Assembly: GCA_963921425.1 (NCBI GenBank)
Contig: OY992836.1
Span: 17,439,614-17,503,613 of the forward strand
DNA from: Dryas octopetala
Taxonomy: Eukaryota; Streptophyta; Magnoliopsida; Rosales; Rosaceae
Direction of reading: 5' to 3'
Length of the DNA stretch: 64,000 nt
Part shown: piece after piece, positions 34,788 through 45,289 of the stretch
How positions within the stretch are numbered: position 1 is the first letter of the stretch
Layout of the letters: each line of letters begins with the position of its first letter
Notes under the pieces: model-generated
What the model saw: only the letters and a program-made list of their open reading frames with translations
Databases searched by the model: none
What the model was told of the DNA's origin: nothing
Position numbers and translations under genes: made by a program

Positions 34788-34908
34788 ATGGATGAGATTA
34801 GTGTGATAAGAATAATTAAGCTTTATTATGGTAATAATGAACTTGTTGTTGATAATTTTGCTAGCAGCAACAACTGCAACGCAAACAGATGATTCGTGTT
34901 ATAATTAA
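34788..34908 (+). pseudogene. Type-B gene remnant on the + strand
   Basis: From the ATG at 34837 the frame reads MNLLLIILLAATTATQTDDS and stops after 24 codons. This is clearly the signal peptide of the 35691 gene (MNLLLMVLLVVTTATQADDS) in opposite orientation. The upstream MDEIS-like start at 34788 is in another frame, so the copy carries a frameshift and has lost the mature domain. It forms an inverted pair with the intact gene 0.8 kb away. Confidence 0.8.
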
Positions 34909-35690
34909 CTGTCAATTGATTTTGAATTGGTACATAATCTATTTTAACACTTCATAGATTTAGCGTATCTACATACTTGAGTCACACTGTAATTAGTGAG
35001 ATTTTTCAAAAGTCCATATGAGACTTTTCTTGTTTCATAATTTATCAACAAAAAAAAAAAAGTGGGAAATAACATAAGAAATTACATCAACTTCTCAATG
35101 GAGAAGCAACCAACAACAACAACAACCATCTGGATATTAATTATATAAAGCATCTAATACATATTAATAATATTAATCTATCATGATATCAATACATGCA
35201 TTGATAGGAAAAACAAAAATTGTCGATACAAATAGTTTTTCATAATGAAGAGTCGAATGATCTAATAACTCTTCATAGCTTGCACCTCGATCTCATAACA
35301 AATTCCCATCTAATTCTCGCTTCCTTCATATCGATCTGTCGTGATAAGCATAAGAGTACTATAATTAGAAAAAGAAAGTTACTATATAGGCATCCACACA
35401 CTGACACACACACATGCTATTTGTAATGTAATGAAAGTTACAACAATAGGAATATCATAAAGAGTAAGTATTTGGAGTGAGAAAGTTGGTGTGTAGAGCC
35501 GTAGAAATTAAGGTCTATACTAAATTTTGGAAATTATTGTAAAACTATTGATGTAAAAGGGGGTATAATTAAGATTTTCTACATTGCTGTTGGCAAAAGA
35601 GTTTTGACAACATTGTTATATTATGTTGTTAAATTTAAAATATTAATTAGATTGATTATTACTTGAATGCGTAATTCAAATTGGAAAAAT
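34909..35690. other. Intergenic spacer
   Basis: AT-rich sequence between the remnant and the intact type-B gene. No gene or structured repeat is supported. Confidence 0.4.
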
Positions 35691-36098
35691 TTACGTACAT
35701 ACATACCAAGGAATTGGAAAGCGAGGGTCGTATTTTGTCATGCACGTGTGGAAACACACGCCGTACTTTTTCCACTCTTTTGCTTTTGGAAGGCATGGAA
35801 TGCTACACCTTCCCATATAAAAATAAGGTTTCGGATTTAGAATGGCACCGATAGTAAGAATGGCACGAAACGCATCTAAATCATTTGATGGCTGAGAGGG
35901 AAGGAAATGGAGAGATGGAGCATTAGAGATATGAGGATCATCATCATCATCATCAGCTTTAGAGGGAGAAGCAGGAGAAATAGACGACGAGTCGTCTGCT
36001 TGCGTTGCAGTTGTTACTACGAGCAAAACCATCAACAGCAAGTTCATTGTGACCATATATATAATAAGTCTTATTCTCATCCCACTAATTCCATCCAT
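35691..36098 (-). CDS. Type-B small secreted Cys-rich protein (intact)
   Basis: An intronless 135-residue protein. It starts MDGISGMRIRL, with signal segment MNLLLMVLLVVTTATQA and a probable cleavage before DDSSS. The linker is unusually acidic (DDDDDD) and Ser/Pro-rich, followed by the conserved PSNDLDAFR phrase shared with the 41284 gene. The mature domain GRCSIPC...VCFHTC has cysteines CX3C, 12 residues, CX3C, and the C-terminus ends with an extra Cys (WYVCT). A helical hairpin with two disulfides is inferred. Biochemical role unknown. Confidence 0.76.
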   Translation of the reverse strand: MDGISGMRIRLIIYMVTMNLLLMVLLVVTTATQADDSSSISPASPSKADDDDDDPHISNAPSLHFLPSQPSNDLDAFRAILTIGAILNPKPYFYMGRCSIPCLPKAKEWKKYGVCFHTCMTKYDPRFPIPWYVCT

Positions 36099-36534
36099 AG
36101 CTACCTACTTTTCTCTTTTTGAGAATCCTTGTACATTTCACGTTGAAGAGTATTGATCAGTTTATATATAAGACAGATTTATTTTAAAATTGGATCTGTT
36201 TTGTTCAAAAGAATTTTCATTCAATGAGATTAATTTAACCTTTTTTTAATGAAGAGTTGTATGCCTTAATTTTTTTCCTTATTTTTCTGGGGAATGGAAG
36301 AGTTGAAATTTTTTTTCCTAATAAATAGCTAGATATTGATTTTAGTCGTCTTAATTAAGTGAAGCCAACCGTTTCCTATATATAAGAAACATTTATTTTA
36401 AAATTTGATTTGTTTTATTTCAAAGAATTTTGGTCCAAAGAGAATTAACATACGTTTTAAACGAAGAGTAGTTGTCATTGAGAAAGATGACTTTTTCTTC
36501 TTCTTTTTTTGGCATATATAGTCACTATAGTATT

Positions 36535-37275
36535 TAGGAGTGTGCAAAAATACCGAAAAACTGAGTTTCGAACCGAATCAAACCAACTGAATCTATTTGG
36601 TTTTGTCTTTTTTTTGTTTGTTTTTGTTTTTGAATATCAAATCAAACCAATCCAAACTTTGTAGTTTGGTTTTGGTTTTTAGTATGAAAATTTTTTGTTT
36701 TAACCAAACTGAACCACCACTAATAATTTTTATTAATTTTTATTTTTATATATGATTTTAATACCTATTAATTATAGAATAAACCAAATTCCCTATTATA
36801 GTTTATGTATGTTTTTAAACTACATAGAAGGGTCAGAACTTGTCACTTGTTCATTATGCTAGCTGTTCATTCTGTTTTTTATGTTGTGTAACTGGTTAGA
36901 ACTTGTTACGCGTTTGTTTGTGTTGAAATTTGTTAGAACTTATGTTTGGATTTCTGAAAAGTGCTTAGATTGTCAAAATGAGCCTTTATATAGCCATATG
37001 AAGTGTGTAAAATAAGCCTTTAGCTAGCCAAATTAGGCTTGAAAAATAGGTCATTATCCAAAAAACTCACAAAGTTGGGCTTAATATTTTGGCTCAGTTG
37101 TTATCTAGTTTATGAATAACCAAATCATCCGAACTAATATTCACGATTAACCAAACCAATCGGATTGGGCTAAACTTGGTTTGGTTTTGGTTCTCATATT
37201 AACCGTTTTGAAAAATATTGGTTTGGTTACGGTTATTATTTTATGGTTTGGTTTTTTGAAACATGCACACCCCTA
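36535..37275. mobile_element. hAT-like MITE with 8-bp TSD
   Basis: Termini TAGGAGTGTGCA and, inverted, TAGGGGTGTGCA are typical of plant hAT-derived elements. The flanking 8-mers ATAGTATT (36527-36534) and ATAGTACT (37276-37283) match at seven of eight positions. It is 741 bp with no transposase ORF. The interior contains many AACCAAACC/GGTTTGGTT inverted phrases. Confidence 0.85.
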
Positions 37276-37319
37276 ATAGTACTAGTAGTTAGTAGAATTG
37301 TCTCAATTAAGTGAAGTCA

Positions 37320-37399
37320 GCCTATAGCAATTGGTGGGCAGTCAAGTTGGAAGAGCTGTATAATTTTTTCCTCTGCACCGTTCGATTCCCCTTCCCCCT

Positions 37400-37432
<33 letters not shown>
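37320..37432 (+). mobile_element. SINE with A-tail and target-site duplication
   Basis: Same family as the element at 17411: it has CAATTGGTGGGCA near the start, a GTTCGATTCCCC B box and a long A tract. It is flanked by AAGTGAAGTCA (37309-37319) and AAGTGAAGCCA (37433-37443), an 11-bp duplication with one change. Confidence 0.82.
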
Positions 37433-37435
<3 letters not shown>

Positions 37436-37520
37436 TGAAGCCATATACATAAGATACCTTTATTTTAAAATTTGAGTTGTTTTATTCCAAAGCATTTTGG
37501 TCTAGAGAGAATAAACATGC

Positions 37521-38749
37521 CCTTTGAACGAAGATTTCGTAGGGAGAGGTGACCCAATTTTTTTTAATATTTTTTTATCGGGCTAGAGAAAGGTGTATTT
37601 GGTGATTTCTACTAGCTGTTTTTTTTTTTTTTTTATCTGGGCCACATCATCTATTTAAATTACTCTAAAGTTTAGCCCATTGTTGCCTTTACATGGGTTT
37701 GTTGTATTATCTCCTCCTTGGCGGCTTCGCCTGCCTGTCTTCATTGCTCCACTCTTCTATTATATATCCATTACACCATACTCTTAATCCAGATTCTTAA
37801 TTGACCTCTGATGATTTTTAAGTTGCTTTTTTTAGTTCTCAATGTCTATGTTTTATGCATATAACCTGCTTGGGTTATTGTCTCTATTAAATCGAATTGC
37901 TTACCAAGTATGAATAAAATCCTGTTTTGGTTTACAATTACACACAAACAATTATATGCTTGATTGAGTTTCTAGCTTTAAGGTTATAAATACTCATTAC
38001 GTATCCTCATTTAATAGCTTAATTAGATTTTTAAGATGAATATTCAATATCTTTGTGTGCATGTATCTTAGCTTGTACTGTGTTGGATGTAAATTCATTC
38101 ATTTGTATTTAAGCATTTGATTCATCTCCTTACAATTGATACGTACAATTGTATTGATTGATTTTTTAAAAATAAAAATAAAAGCTAACGAAGCCATATT
38201 TTTTATACCGTATTATCTGACAATACATGATGTAAGGGGGCACTTTTCTGTTTCAACAACTGCAATCTTATTTATTCTTCAGGTTTGCACATGTCGTAAG
38301 ATTCCCATATATATAGCTTTTCACTTGATCTGCAAATATTTGTCAAATAAGTGAAAACACTATAAAAATTTCATATTGGAAAGTTTTAATGATAGATCAG
38401 TTTATTATACAAAAAGGGCTTCTACATTAGACCCCAGATTCCACCCTAAGTTTATGTCTTCAGTATGTACGCAAACATTAGAGAAATATATTTTTAGATT
38501 CATGTGATCGAAAGAAACAAAGACATGCATGCAATTGACTACAAGCCGCTAGATGAAATTTTTAGCTTGTATTCATGTTCATTTCTTGAAATTATGATTT
38601 TCAAGAAATAAGGATATGCACATGTGCACCCATATATGTGTGTGTATGTGTGCTCATGTTTGAAAGAGAGTGACGTTAGAACATTTATACCAGATTCACA
38701 TTTTGTACTCCTGAACTTTGAGCAACCAAGAGTATACTTGTATCCGTGA
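37521..38749. other. AT-rich intergenic region
   Basis: About 1.2 kb with no supported gene. The short ORFs lack motifs or signal peptides. Confidence 0.4.
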
Positions 38750-39103
38750 TTACTTTAAAGGAGACCCGCCAACAACATGTGGGGGTAATTTTTTCTCGCA
38801 TTTTTCTGACAAACACGTAATAACACAAACTACAAATTGTGTAGTTCCTTTTGATGAGCTTACAAGGCAATCTAGATGACATTTTCCGAAGCATATACTA
38901 TGTGAAGCATGTCCAATTACTTTGTGGATATTATGAGAAATTCTTATTGGAAGTGAGTGGGAAGATAGGAGGTCAGAAGAGAGCCGGCGAGGAAGAGAGG
39001 GCGAGGGTAAGAGCAGATGCTCTGCTAGCACTACAACTTGGATAAGAATCATCGATTCAATTATTAACACCATGAGTTTCCTGCTCATACCAGCCCCATC
39101 CAT
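38750..39103 (-). CDS. Type-C small secreted protein with six cysteines
   Basis: An intronless 117-residue protein starting at MDGAGMSRKL, which aligns with the M-D-x starts of its siblings. An in-frame ATG 20 codons upstream is less likely. The signal segment LMVLIIESMILIQVVVLA is followed by a Leu/Ser/Pro linker. The mature domain CFGKCHLDC...CVITCLSEKC has cysteines CX3CX3C, 13 residues, CX3CX4C, as in the 28682 and 42190 genes. A Lys-rich tail (CEKKLPPHV) follows. Function unknown. The Ole e 6-like or thionin-like resemblance rests on spacing. Confidence 0.76.
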   Translation of the reverse strand: MDGAGMSRKLMVLIIESMILIQVVVLAEHLLLPSPSLPRRLSSDLLSSHSLPIRISHNIHKVIGHASHSICFGKCHLDCLVSSSKGTTQFVVCVITCLSEKCEKKLPPHVVGGSPLK

Positions 39104-39750
39104 ACTTCTATTCCCTCTCCTGAAAACTTTTCTTGTTAATTCTGATGTCGAGTGAGAAACCACCTTGCTAATTTATAGAATTAAACCTCTTTTTCATGCT
39201 TCAGCTTTTAGGAATTTTTTAAATTTAGATATTTACTTTCAAATTTATTAACTTAATCTCAAAATCTTAAAAAACTTGGTTTGTGCCTTTTGACGAAATT
39301 CATTGGTTTCCAAGTGAAATTTCTTTTGGTTTACAAATTGGGTGATCCAGCTGTACGTTCATTAAGATATACAAGTAACTTTTGATTAATAAGTGTCTTC
39401 TTGTTATATTTAACCAATTATCCATTTTCTAATGGTAACTTCTAGTAAAGATCGACTAAATGATAATATTTAGGGAACATAATTTTTTTGGTTAAACTCG
39501 GGTGGCCTACTGGTACTTCAGAGTCCGTTAACAACCGTTTCTGCTGACTTCTAAAAAATTTGTCCCCCTCAGCTTGTAAATGGACACATGTTAAATTGTG
39601 ATTTGTCCACCTCAAGGAGGGATGACTCCTCTATAAGGAGTCAAAGATATATTGTTCACATGTATGCATACATTATCCTCCATTAACTTGCCTTTTTGAG
39701 AGAGATCTCCCATTTAGAGATGGATGAATGTACGTATTTGCTTAATTTTA
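39104..39750. other. Upstream flank of the 38750 gene
   Basis: AT-rich promoter-side sequence sharing phrases with the flanks of the 30585 remnant and the 42190 gene (TTTTGATGAG/TTTTGACGAA, TTTCTTTTGGTT, AACTTCTAGTAAAGATC / AACTTCTGGTAGAGATC). This indicates duplication of gene and promoter together. No other gene. Confidence 0.5.
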
Positions 39751-40752
39751 GGGCTCGTTTGGTATCATTTTCTAAAAGTATTTTTGTAAAACATTTTTGC
39801 AAAATGAAAATGAGAAAATGAATTTACAGAAAATGAGAAAATGAAAATGAGAAATTGTGTTTGGTAACTGCATTTTCAGGCCTCCTCTTTTTCTCTCCCC
39901 CTATTCTTCATCTTCCCAAATACCCACACTGAGAGAGGCACATCAAAACCAACAAACAAACAAAAAATAAATTGTCCGTAAATGACACACACGTGGAAGG
40001 CAAGCTTATTACATATATACACTAGACGTATTGACTCTGAATTAATGCCTTTTTTGCCACCGTCTTCTTCTTCTACCTTTCTTCCCCAATCTCCTCATCC
40101 TCTCTCTCTCTCTCTACACATCCTAAAAATAAGATCTTGAGACCTCTGAATCAAGGTTTCTATCCAATGGACTTGTTCCTTGCCAGGTGACTTTTTGAAC
40201 TCGGGCTGGCTTCTTCAATGGGCTGGAGTCTGGGCGGCAGAGAAAGAGGAGAGGGGTGAGGAGAGATAGTGAGGGGTTGGCTTTCTTTCACTGGGTGGGT
40301 TGGGTTTCGGGGTTGGGGCTGGGGTTGAGGAGGGGAGGTTTCGGTGGTGCTAGTGGTAGAGAGAGAGAGGAGAGGGGCGGGGAGAGAGAATGAGGCAGAG
40401 AGAGTGGCCGGCGGTCAAGGTTGGGGTCGGGGCGGTGATGGGGGTTGGGTTTCGCTGGGTTAGGGTCGGGAAGGAGAGGGGAGGGAGGTATGCGGGAGAG
40501 AGGGAGGAAGAAGAAGATAGTATGGGACGGAGGTCTATGGGAGAGGAGGAAGAAGAAGATAGTATAGGAAAAATAGAAAACAAAAAATAGAAAACGTCAA
40601 AATGACGTTTTCTGACTTACAGTGTAAAAGTTGAAAATGTTTTTAGAAAACATTTTCAATTATTTAGTAAAATAGGCCACCAAACATGTTTTCTGTCATT
40701 TTCATTTTTTGAAAATGAAAATGGGCATTTGAAAATGATACCAAACGGACCC
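39751..40752. mobile_element. PIF/Harbinger-like (Tourist-type) MITE
   Basis: The ends GGGCTCGTTTGGTATC and, inverted, GGGTCCGTTTGGTATC are flanked by TTA at 39748-39750 and 40753-40755, the 3-bp duplication of PIF/Harbinger elements. It is 1,002 bp. The GC-richer, GAG/GGGG-rich interior (about 40200-40570) yields spurious ORFs on both strands but no transposase. Confidence 0.87.
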
Positions 40753-40755
40753 TTA

Positions 40756-41283
40756 ATTATTCTTATTTCTTTGTCATTGTCATTGCCCAGTCGTATATGG
40801 AAGCTATATAAGCTACCTTAACTTTTTTAATCCCTTAGATGTAACTAAATCTAATAGCTAATTAAAAACATTGTAATATTATTTGTAAAACTATTTGTTC
40901 CATGATCCTAATTAACGGCCCATTATAATATATATGGTAAAATTGTACTAATGCTTCCTGCATGTGATATTTGCACCATTTTGTTATGTTGAGAATTTAC
41001 AGCATAATTGTACCAAGCTAGCTAGCTAGATGTTTGTCTTTTCATGGAGATATATATAATATGGTTATGAAAACATATTGCATGTTTTTCATTTAATTTG
41101 ACGAGTACTCAAATGCTTTAGCAATCCTTCTTCGAGAGAGCGTTTGAGTACGATTGGATTCCACAATCCATGGTGGGCTCAAGAAAGCCCGGTCGGCCTC
41201 ATATGTGCCATCTGGCATAGCCGACCAGGCACTTCATCATATGACCTATCTAACAAATATTTTATACCCGATCCAGAATTAGT
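40756..41283. other. Intergenic spacer, downstream of the 41284 gene
   Basis: AT-rich for most of its length. A short GC-richer segment at about 41140-41283 contains inverted GTCGGC / GCCGAC around a TGTGCCATCTGGCATA core. It looks like a fragment of an unidentified element. Confidence 0.35.
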
Positions 41284-41673
41284 TCATGGGGATCGAAACC
41301 CCGGTTTTGGGTCAAAGGGGTTTTCCTTCGCCATGCACTCGTGCAAACATGACCCGTACTTCCTCCTTTCTTTTCTAAGTGAAATGCAGCTAAAGCAGCA
41401 CTTTGCCGTGGAAACATAAAGTTTCGGATTTTCACGGAATTTACGAATATGATCCCAAAACATATCTAAATCGTTTGATGGCCGAGAGGGATGGAGAAGA
41501 AGAAGGGGGGTTGGAGAAATATAATTAGAGAGAGATTGAGAGGTAGAAGGAGATTGAGAAGGAGACGAAGGGTCCTCTGCTTGCTGTGCAGTTGGTGAAG
41601 CAAGCAATATGATCGACAAGTTCATTAACATCATCATAATAAGGCTTATTCTCAGACTAATCCCATGTTCCAT
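41284..41673 (-). CDS. Type-B small secreted Cys-rich protein (intact)
   Basis: An intronless 129-residue protein with signal segment MNLSIILLASPTAQQ and cleavage probably near QQAED. A long Ser/Pro/Gln linker (PSSPSQSPSTSQSLS) precedes PSNDLDMFW and the basic HIRKFRENPKLYVSTAKC segment, which is very close to that of the 27891 gene. The mature domain CCFSC...SCLHEC has the CX3C, 12 residues, CX3C spacing plus one extra Cys adjacent to the first. The odd number of cysteines would leave one free or allow dimer formation. Role unknown. Confidence 0.76.
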   Translation of the reverse strand: MEHGISLRISLIMMMLMNLSIILLASPTAQQAEDPSSPSQSPSTSQSLSNYISPTPLLLLHPSRPSNDLDMFWDHIRKFRENPKLYVSTAKCCFSCISLRKERRKYGSCLHECMAKENPFDPKPGFRSP

Positions 41674-42189
41674 AGCTTCCTTTCTTTCCCTTCTGAAAAT
41701 AGTTGTAAATTTTGCGTTGAGGAGTGAAGACAGGCAAGATTAAATTGTATATATAAACTAGATGGATTTATTTTAAAATTTGATTTGTTTTATTCATAAG
41801 AACTATTAATTATCACCTTTCTTTTAAATGAAGAGTTCTCTTAGGAAAATAAATTAAGGTGATTTTGGTGGGATATACTAGCTGTTGATCTATAACAAAA
41901 GGTTGTCTGTTTACCCAATAAAATAATAAATAAAAGGTTATCTCATAAACGTGATTTTTGAATTGTCTATTCGTAAACCTAATTCTCATAAATTAAATTT
42001 AGGGTCATGTCATCATGTGTTTTCACAACTCTTTATATCAATTTTATGAGTTTTCCGATCGAATGAACTATGATAGAGTTTGAGCCTTAAATTAACAAAG
42101 ATTAAAAATTGACTATATATATTTCAAACAAATAGAACGTACATATATATTTTATACGTGCAGATCCACATTTAAAAAAGACGTACCCA

Positions 42190-42513
42190 TCAACAACATA
42201 TGGGAGTACGACGTAATTTCTTGCATTCTCCAGTCAAACACAGAGCAAGACAAAATACAAGTTCCGTAGGACCCCTTACCATTAGAAGGCATTTTAAATG
42301 ACAGTTTGCGAAGCATTTCCCATACTTAACATGTCTAATTATTTTGTGGATAATATGAGGAGTTTTAAATGGAAGTGGATCGGAAGAAGAGATGTCAGAA
42401 GAGGAAGAAGTTGAGGGCAGATCATCATCCGCTTGCACTACAATTACTTGGATAACAATCATCAATACGTTCATTAACAATATTATGAGTTTCCTCACGC
42501 TAGTCGCATCCAT
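42190..42513 (-). CDS. Type-C small secreted protein with six core cysteines
   Basis: An intronless 107-residue protein starting MDATSVRKLIILL, with signal peptide through VIVVQA and then an acidic/Ser-rich linker (DDDLPSTSSSSDISSSD). The mature domain CFANCHLKC...CLALCLTGEC has the CX3CX3C, 12 residues, CX3CX4C pattern. The C-terminus carries a further CC pair (RRTPICC), absent from the siblings. A conserved helix-like IIHKIIRHVKYGK precedes the first cysteine, matching NIHKVIGHASHS of the 38750 gene. Confidence 0.76.
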   Translation of the reverse strand: MDATSVRKLIILLMNVLMIVIQVIVVQADDDLPSTSSSSDISSSDPLPFKTPHIIHKIIRHVKYGKCFANCHLKCLLMVRGPTELVFCLALCLTGECKKLRRTPICC

Positions 42514-42526
42514 ACTTCGATCTATA

Positions 42527-42528
<2 letters not shown>

Positions 42529-42558
<30 letters not shown>
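42529..42558. repeat. (CT)n microsatellite
   Basis: A pure CT run of roughly 26-30 bases lies just upstream of the 42190 gene start on the transcribed side (GA-rich 5' leader). It could influence promoter activity and will vary in length. Confidence 0.9.
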
Positions 42559-42559
42559 G

Positions 42560-43210
42560 GAGAATTAATTTATCTTTCTTTGGAAATTGATCGCGTAAGA
42601 AACCATATATATATAATTCTGATCAAGAGATATATATGCCTTGAATTAATGGGAAATTTTTTATGGTGGCTTTTGATGAGGTATATAATATACTGTACGT
42701 AAGTGAACTTTCTTTTGGTTAACAGACTGGCTATAGCTGTTAATTAGATATTTAAGAAACTTTTGATGAATAATTAATGTACGTCTTCTGGATTTATTCA
42801 AAAAAATTAATTAGCTTATTAGTTTTCTAATATATGCATGGAAACTTCTGGTAGAGATCACTAAAGTATGGCTGGTACGTACTTAATTTTAGTGGACATA
42901 TATACATATGTAATTTGGTTAAAGTCATGGCTTGCTGGTATTTCAGAGGTTGTTTCGATCTGCTGGCTGCAGCTGGCTTACTAGTCATGTTATGGCTTTT
43001 TCCCATCTAGCTAGCTAGCTGCTGATTTGGGATTGCAGCAGATCATCAGTTTTCTCTTTTCGGAATTAATGATGAACTCTTTTCTGATCGTTATTAATAA
43101 CAATAAATATTTCTCACTTTAAGAGATCAAACCGATCATATCATTTAAAAGAAATCAGGGTCATACATGCATATATATCCATCATATTTTGGAAGAAGAG
43201 GAAATTAGAA
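42560..43210. other. Upstream flank of the 42190 gene
   Basis: Shares flank phrases with the other type-C genes (TGGCTTTTGATGAGGTA, AACTTCTGGTAGAGATC). No further gene is seen. Confidence 0.4.
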
Positions 43211-43847
43211 ATTTAGGCTATTTATTTTATATGTAGTTCAATTTTAGTTCACGATCTTTTTAAAGTTTTGTTTTGGTCTATTAATTGTTCTACTTGTTCA
43301 ATAAAAGTCTATATTTGTTTTATCCAATTTAGCCCGCATTTTGCCTTATCAAATCGATCTCACTCAAATTCAGTAAATATATACTTGTTTTAAAAGCTAT
43401 GCATATCTTTTTTACAAGTTTACAACTATATAAAGATCATTCAAATTGGAGTTTTAAAATTCAAGATAATTAACTCCAAAATAGGATATCCGAAACAGCA
43501 AATTTTTCCTAAAATTTTTTCAGATTTTTCAAACTTCACTCAACTTCAATTTTGTTCTATTCTAATACTCTAAATTGGGTCCTACAACTAAAAAATGATG
43601 AAATATAACTTATACTTCAATTATAATTGAAGAAAACACAACTCAAAGGATTTAAAATCTTTAAACCCCAAAACGGATTGAAATTTTTGGACTGGACATT
43701 TATTGAACAAGTGGAACAATTAGTACGTGAACCAAAATAAAACTTGAAAAAGACCGTTGACCAAAGTACGTGGACCAAAATAAAACTTGAAAAAGACCGT
43801 TGACCAAAATTGAACTAGCTATAAAATAAGTAGACCAAATCTGTAGT
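43211..43847. mobile_element. MITE with long inverted repeats at the left border of the triplication
   Basis: The left arm (TAGTTCAATTTTAGTTCACG, TTTTGTTTTGGTC) and right arm (GACCAAAATTGAACTAGC, GACCAAAATAAAACTTG) are inverted. The right arm contains an internal direct duplication of about 45 bp. It ends about 13 bases before the start of the 6.27-kb tandem unit. The superfamily is not assigned because no clear TSD is visible. Confidence 0.75.
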
Positions 43848-44739
43848 TTCTTCTTTGGAAGAATTATGTGTGAGACAAAGTTACTAATACCTAACTACAT
43901 ATATGACTGAAAATTGAGGATAAATGTTTGTTAATTCTTTTTACAACTAAATTCCAGTTCAACATAGTAGTATTAATTGTCCACCTGAATTTGTACAATG
44001 CTAATATATATATATATAGCTGATCAACATGTACGTACGTCTCAAATTTTGATTTTTCGCCTGAATTTTGTGAGAAGGAGAATGACTTCCTACCCATAAG
44101 GAGCTAGCCGATCGCATTGTTCAAAATTAATTAAGGACTAGGCAAAATTATATGATCTTTGTCTCTAGACACCTTGTTGGAGGGTTTCTTTTTTGACAGT
44201 ACAGTACTTTGAGGATTGAAGTTTTCTTGTTAATTAATTTAATAATATGTAACAGAATCAATATTGAAAGCATGCGTATTAAATGGAAAAACAAATAACA
44301 AGAGACACATGTTTTTTCTTGCACTGGGAGCTAGCTAGTTCTTTGCAAAAACCTAAATATATTAAGGATCTATATATATATATATATATATATATATCAT
44401 CTGCCTTTTTTGCTCAATTTTTAAGTTTAGTTATGTATTTATTTCTCAAGGGTATAGAGTAAAAGATGAAAGGAGTTCGATCATAACCCTTTTTGGATGT
44501 GTGTGATATTAAAATCTCTATATTTATAGCCCTTAAAATTATATTATATGTTTAGTATTGAAACAAATAAAAACAAAAATAACAGAAAATTCAAATTAAA
44601 ATGGGTTTATGGTTTACCCGAAATCTTACAGATTATATATAAATAAGAAAGAACGGATAGAAAACAATAATAATAGTACATATGTATGGAGTACGTGTGA
44701 TATTATATGGTATGTGTTTCGTTGTAGCTCTCTCGATCA

Positions 44740-45048
44740 TCATCTAGTTAGTTTATGTGGTTTCATGCAATCATGGAAACAATCGATGTAATGGAGGGAA
44801 CCAAATCCGGTTGGAAGGCAAGTAAGTACAGCGCACTTTGCAACATGATCCAAGAATTTTGGAATATGACTTAAGATACTATCTGATAATGGAGAAGCAG
44901 AAAGTACAGAATATTGAGATCTTGAGAGAGAGGGAGAGGGTGAGGGAGGGTCCTCTGCTTGTGTTACAATATGATCAGAAGTTGCTATAAGCAAAATGAT
45001 CAACATGTTAATTGTCACTATGCCTCTCCTCACATTAATTTCAGCCAT
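44740..45048 (-). CDS. Type-B-like small secreted protein, tandem copy 1
   Basis: An intronless 102-residue protein with signal segment INMLIILLIATSDHIVTQA, probable cleavage before EDPPS and a Ser/Pro-rich linker (PPSPSPSLSRSQ). The conserved ILSHIPKFLDHVAKC segment leads to cysteines CX4C, 12 residues, CX3C (KCAVLTC...DCFHDC). The first gap is one residue longer than in other type-B members. It differs strongly from them outside the cysteines and is therefore an older branch. The same protein is encoded by the two other tandem copies. Role unknown. Confidence 0.75.
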   Translation of the reverse strand: MAEINVRRGIVTINMLIILLIATSDHIVTQAEDPPSPSPSLSRSQYSVLSASPLSDSILSHIPKFLDHVAKCAVLTCLPTGFGSLHYIDCFHDCMKPHKLTR

Positions 45049-45289
45049 GTCGATCGATCTCTTGAAGATTATCTAAATTTGTGAATAATTTTAAGTGAAG
45101 GACCAAACGATGCATGCATGATCATTTTATAGGAGTACAATGTTCAAAACGAAAATTATTTCTTTTGAAAAGAAAATGCATGCAATAAATGAAATTATTA
45201 ATAAATATAGAAAAGTTGAAATTACAGTTGATTTTTGCCTTTTGGTGAAATATACTAGCTAGCTAGTTTAATTTTTTGAATAATAAAAG

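Larger units (their letters stand above)
36160..37520. repeat. Repeated upstream block of type-B genes (three copies)
   Basis: A roughly 80-bp block with the core TTATTTTAAAATTTGA, TTGTTTTATT and AAGAATTTTGGTC recurs at about 36165-36250, 36375-36460 and 37440-37520. Related versions lie upstream of the 27891 gene (about 28215-28290) and the 41284 gene (about 41745-41830). The hAT-like element and the SINE separate the last two copies. Confidence 0.7.

Noticed and set aside
40350-40590. ORFs on both strands near 40.4 kb
   Set aside because: They lie in the purine-rich interior of the PIF/Harbinger-like MITE (39751-40752) and are low-complexity mirror images.
27891-42513. Calling the Cys-rich genes thionins or defensins
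   Set aside because: The CC start of thionins and the CXXXC...GXC...CXC pattern of defensins are both absent. Only a general helical-hairpin-type cysteine spacing is supported.
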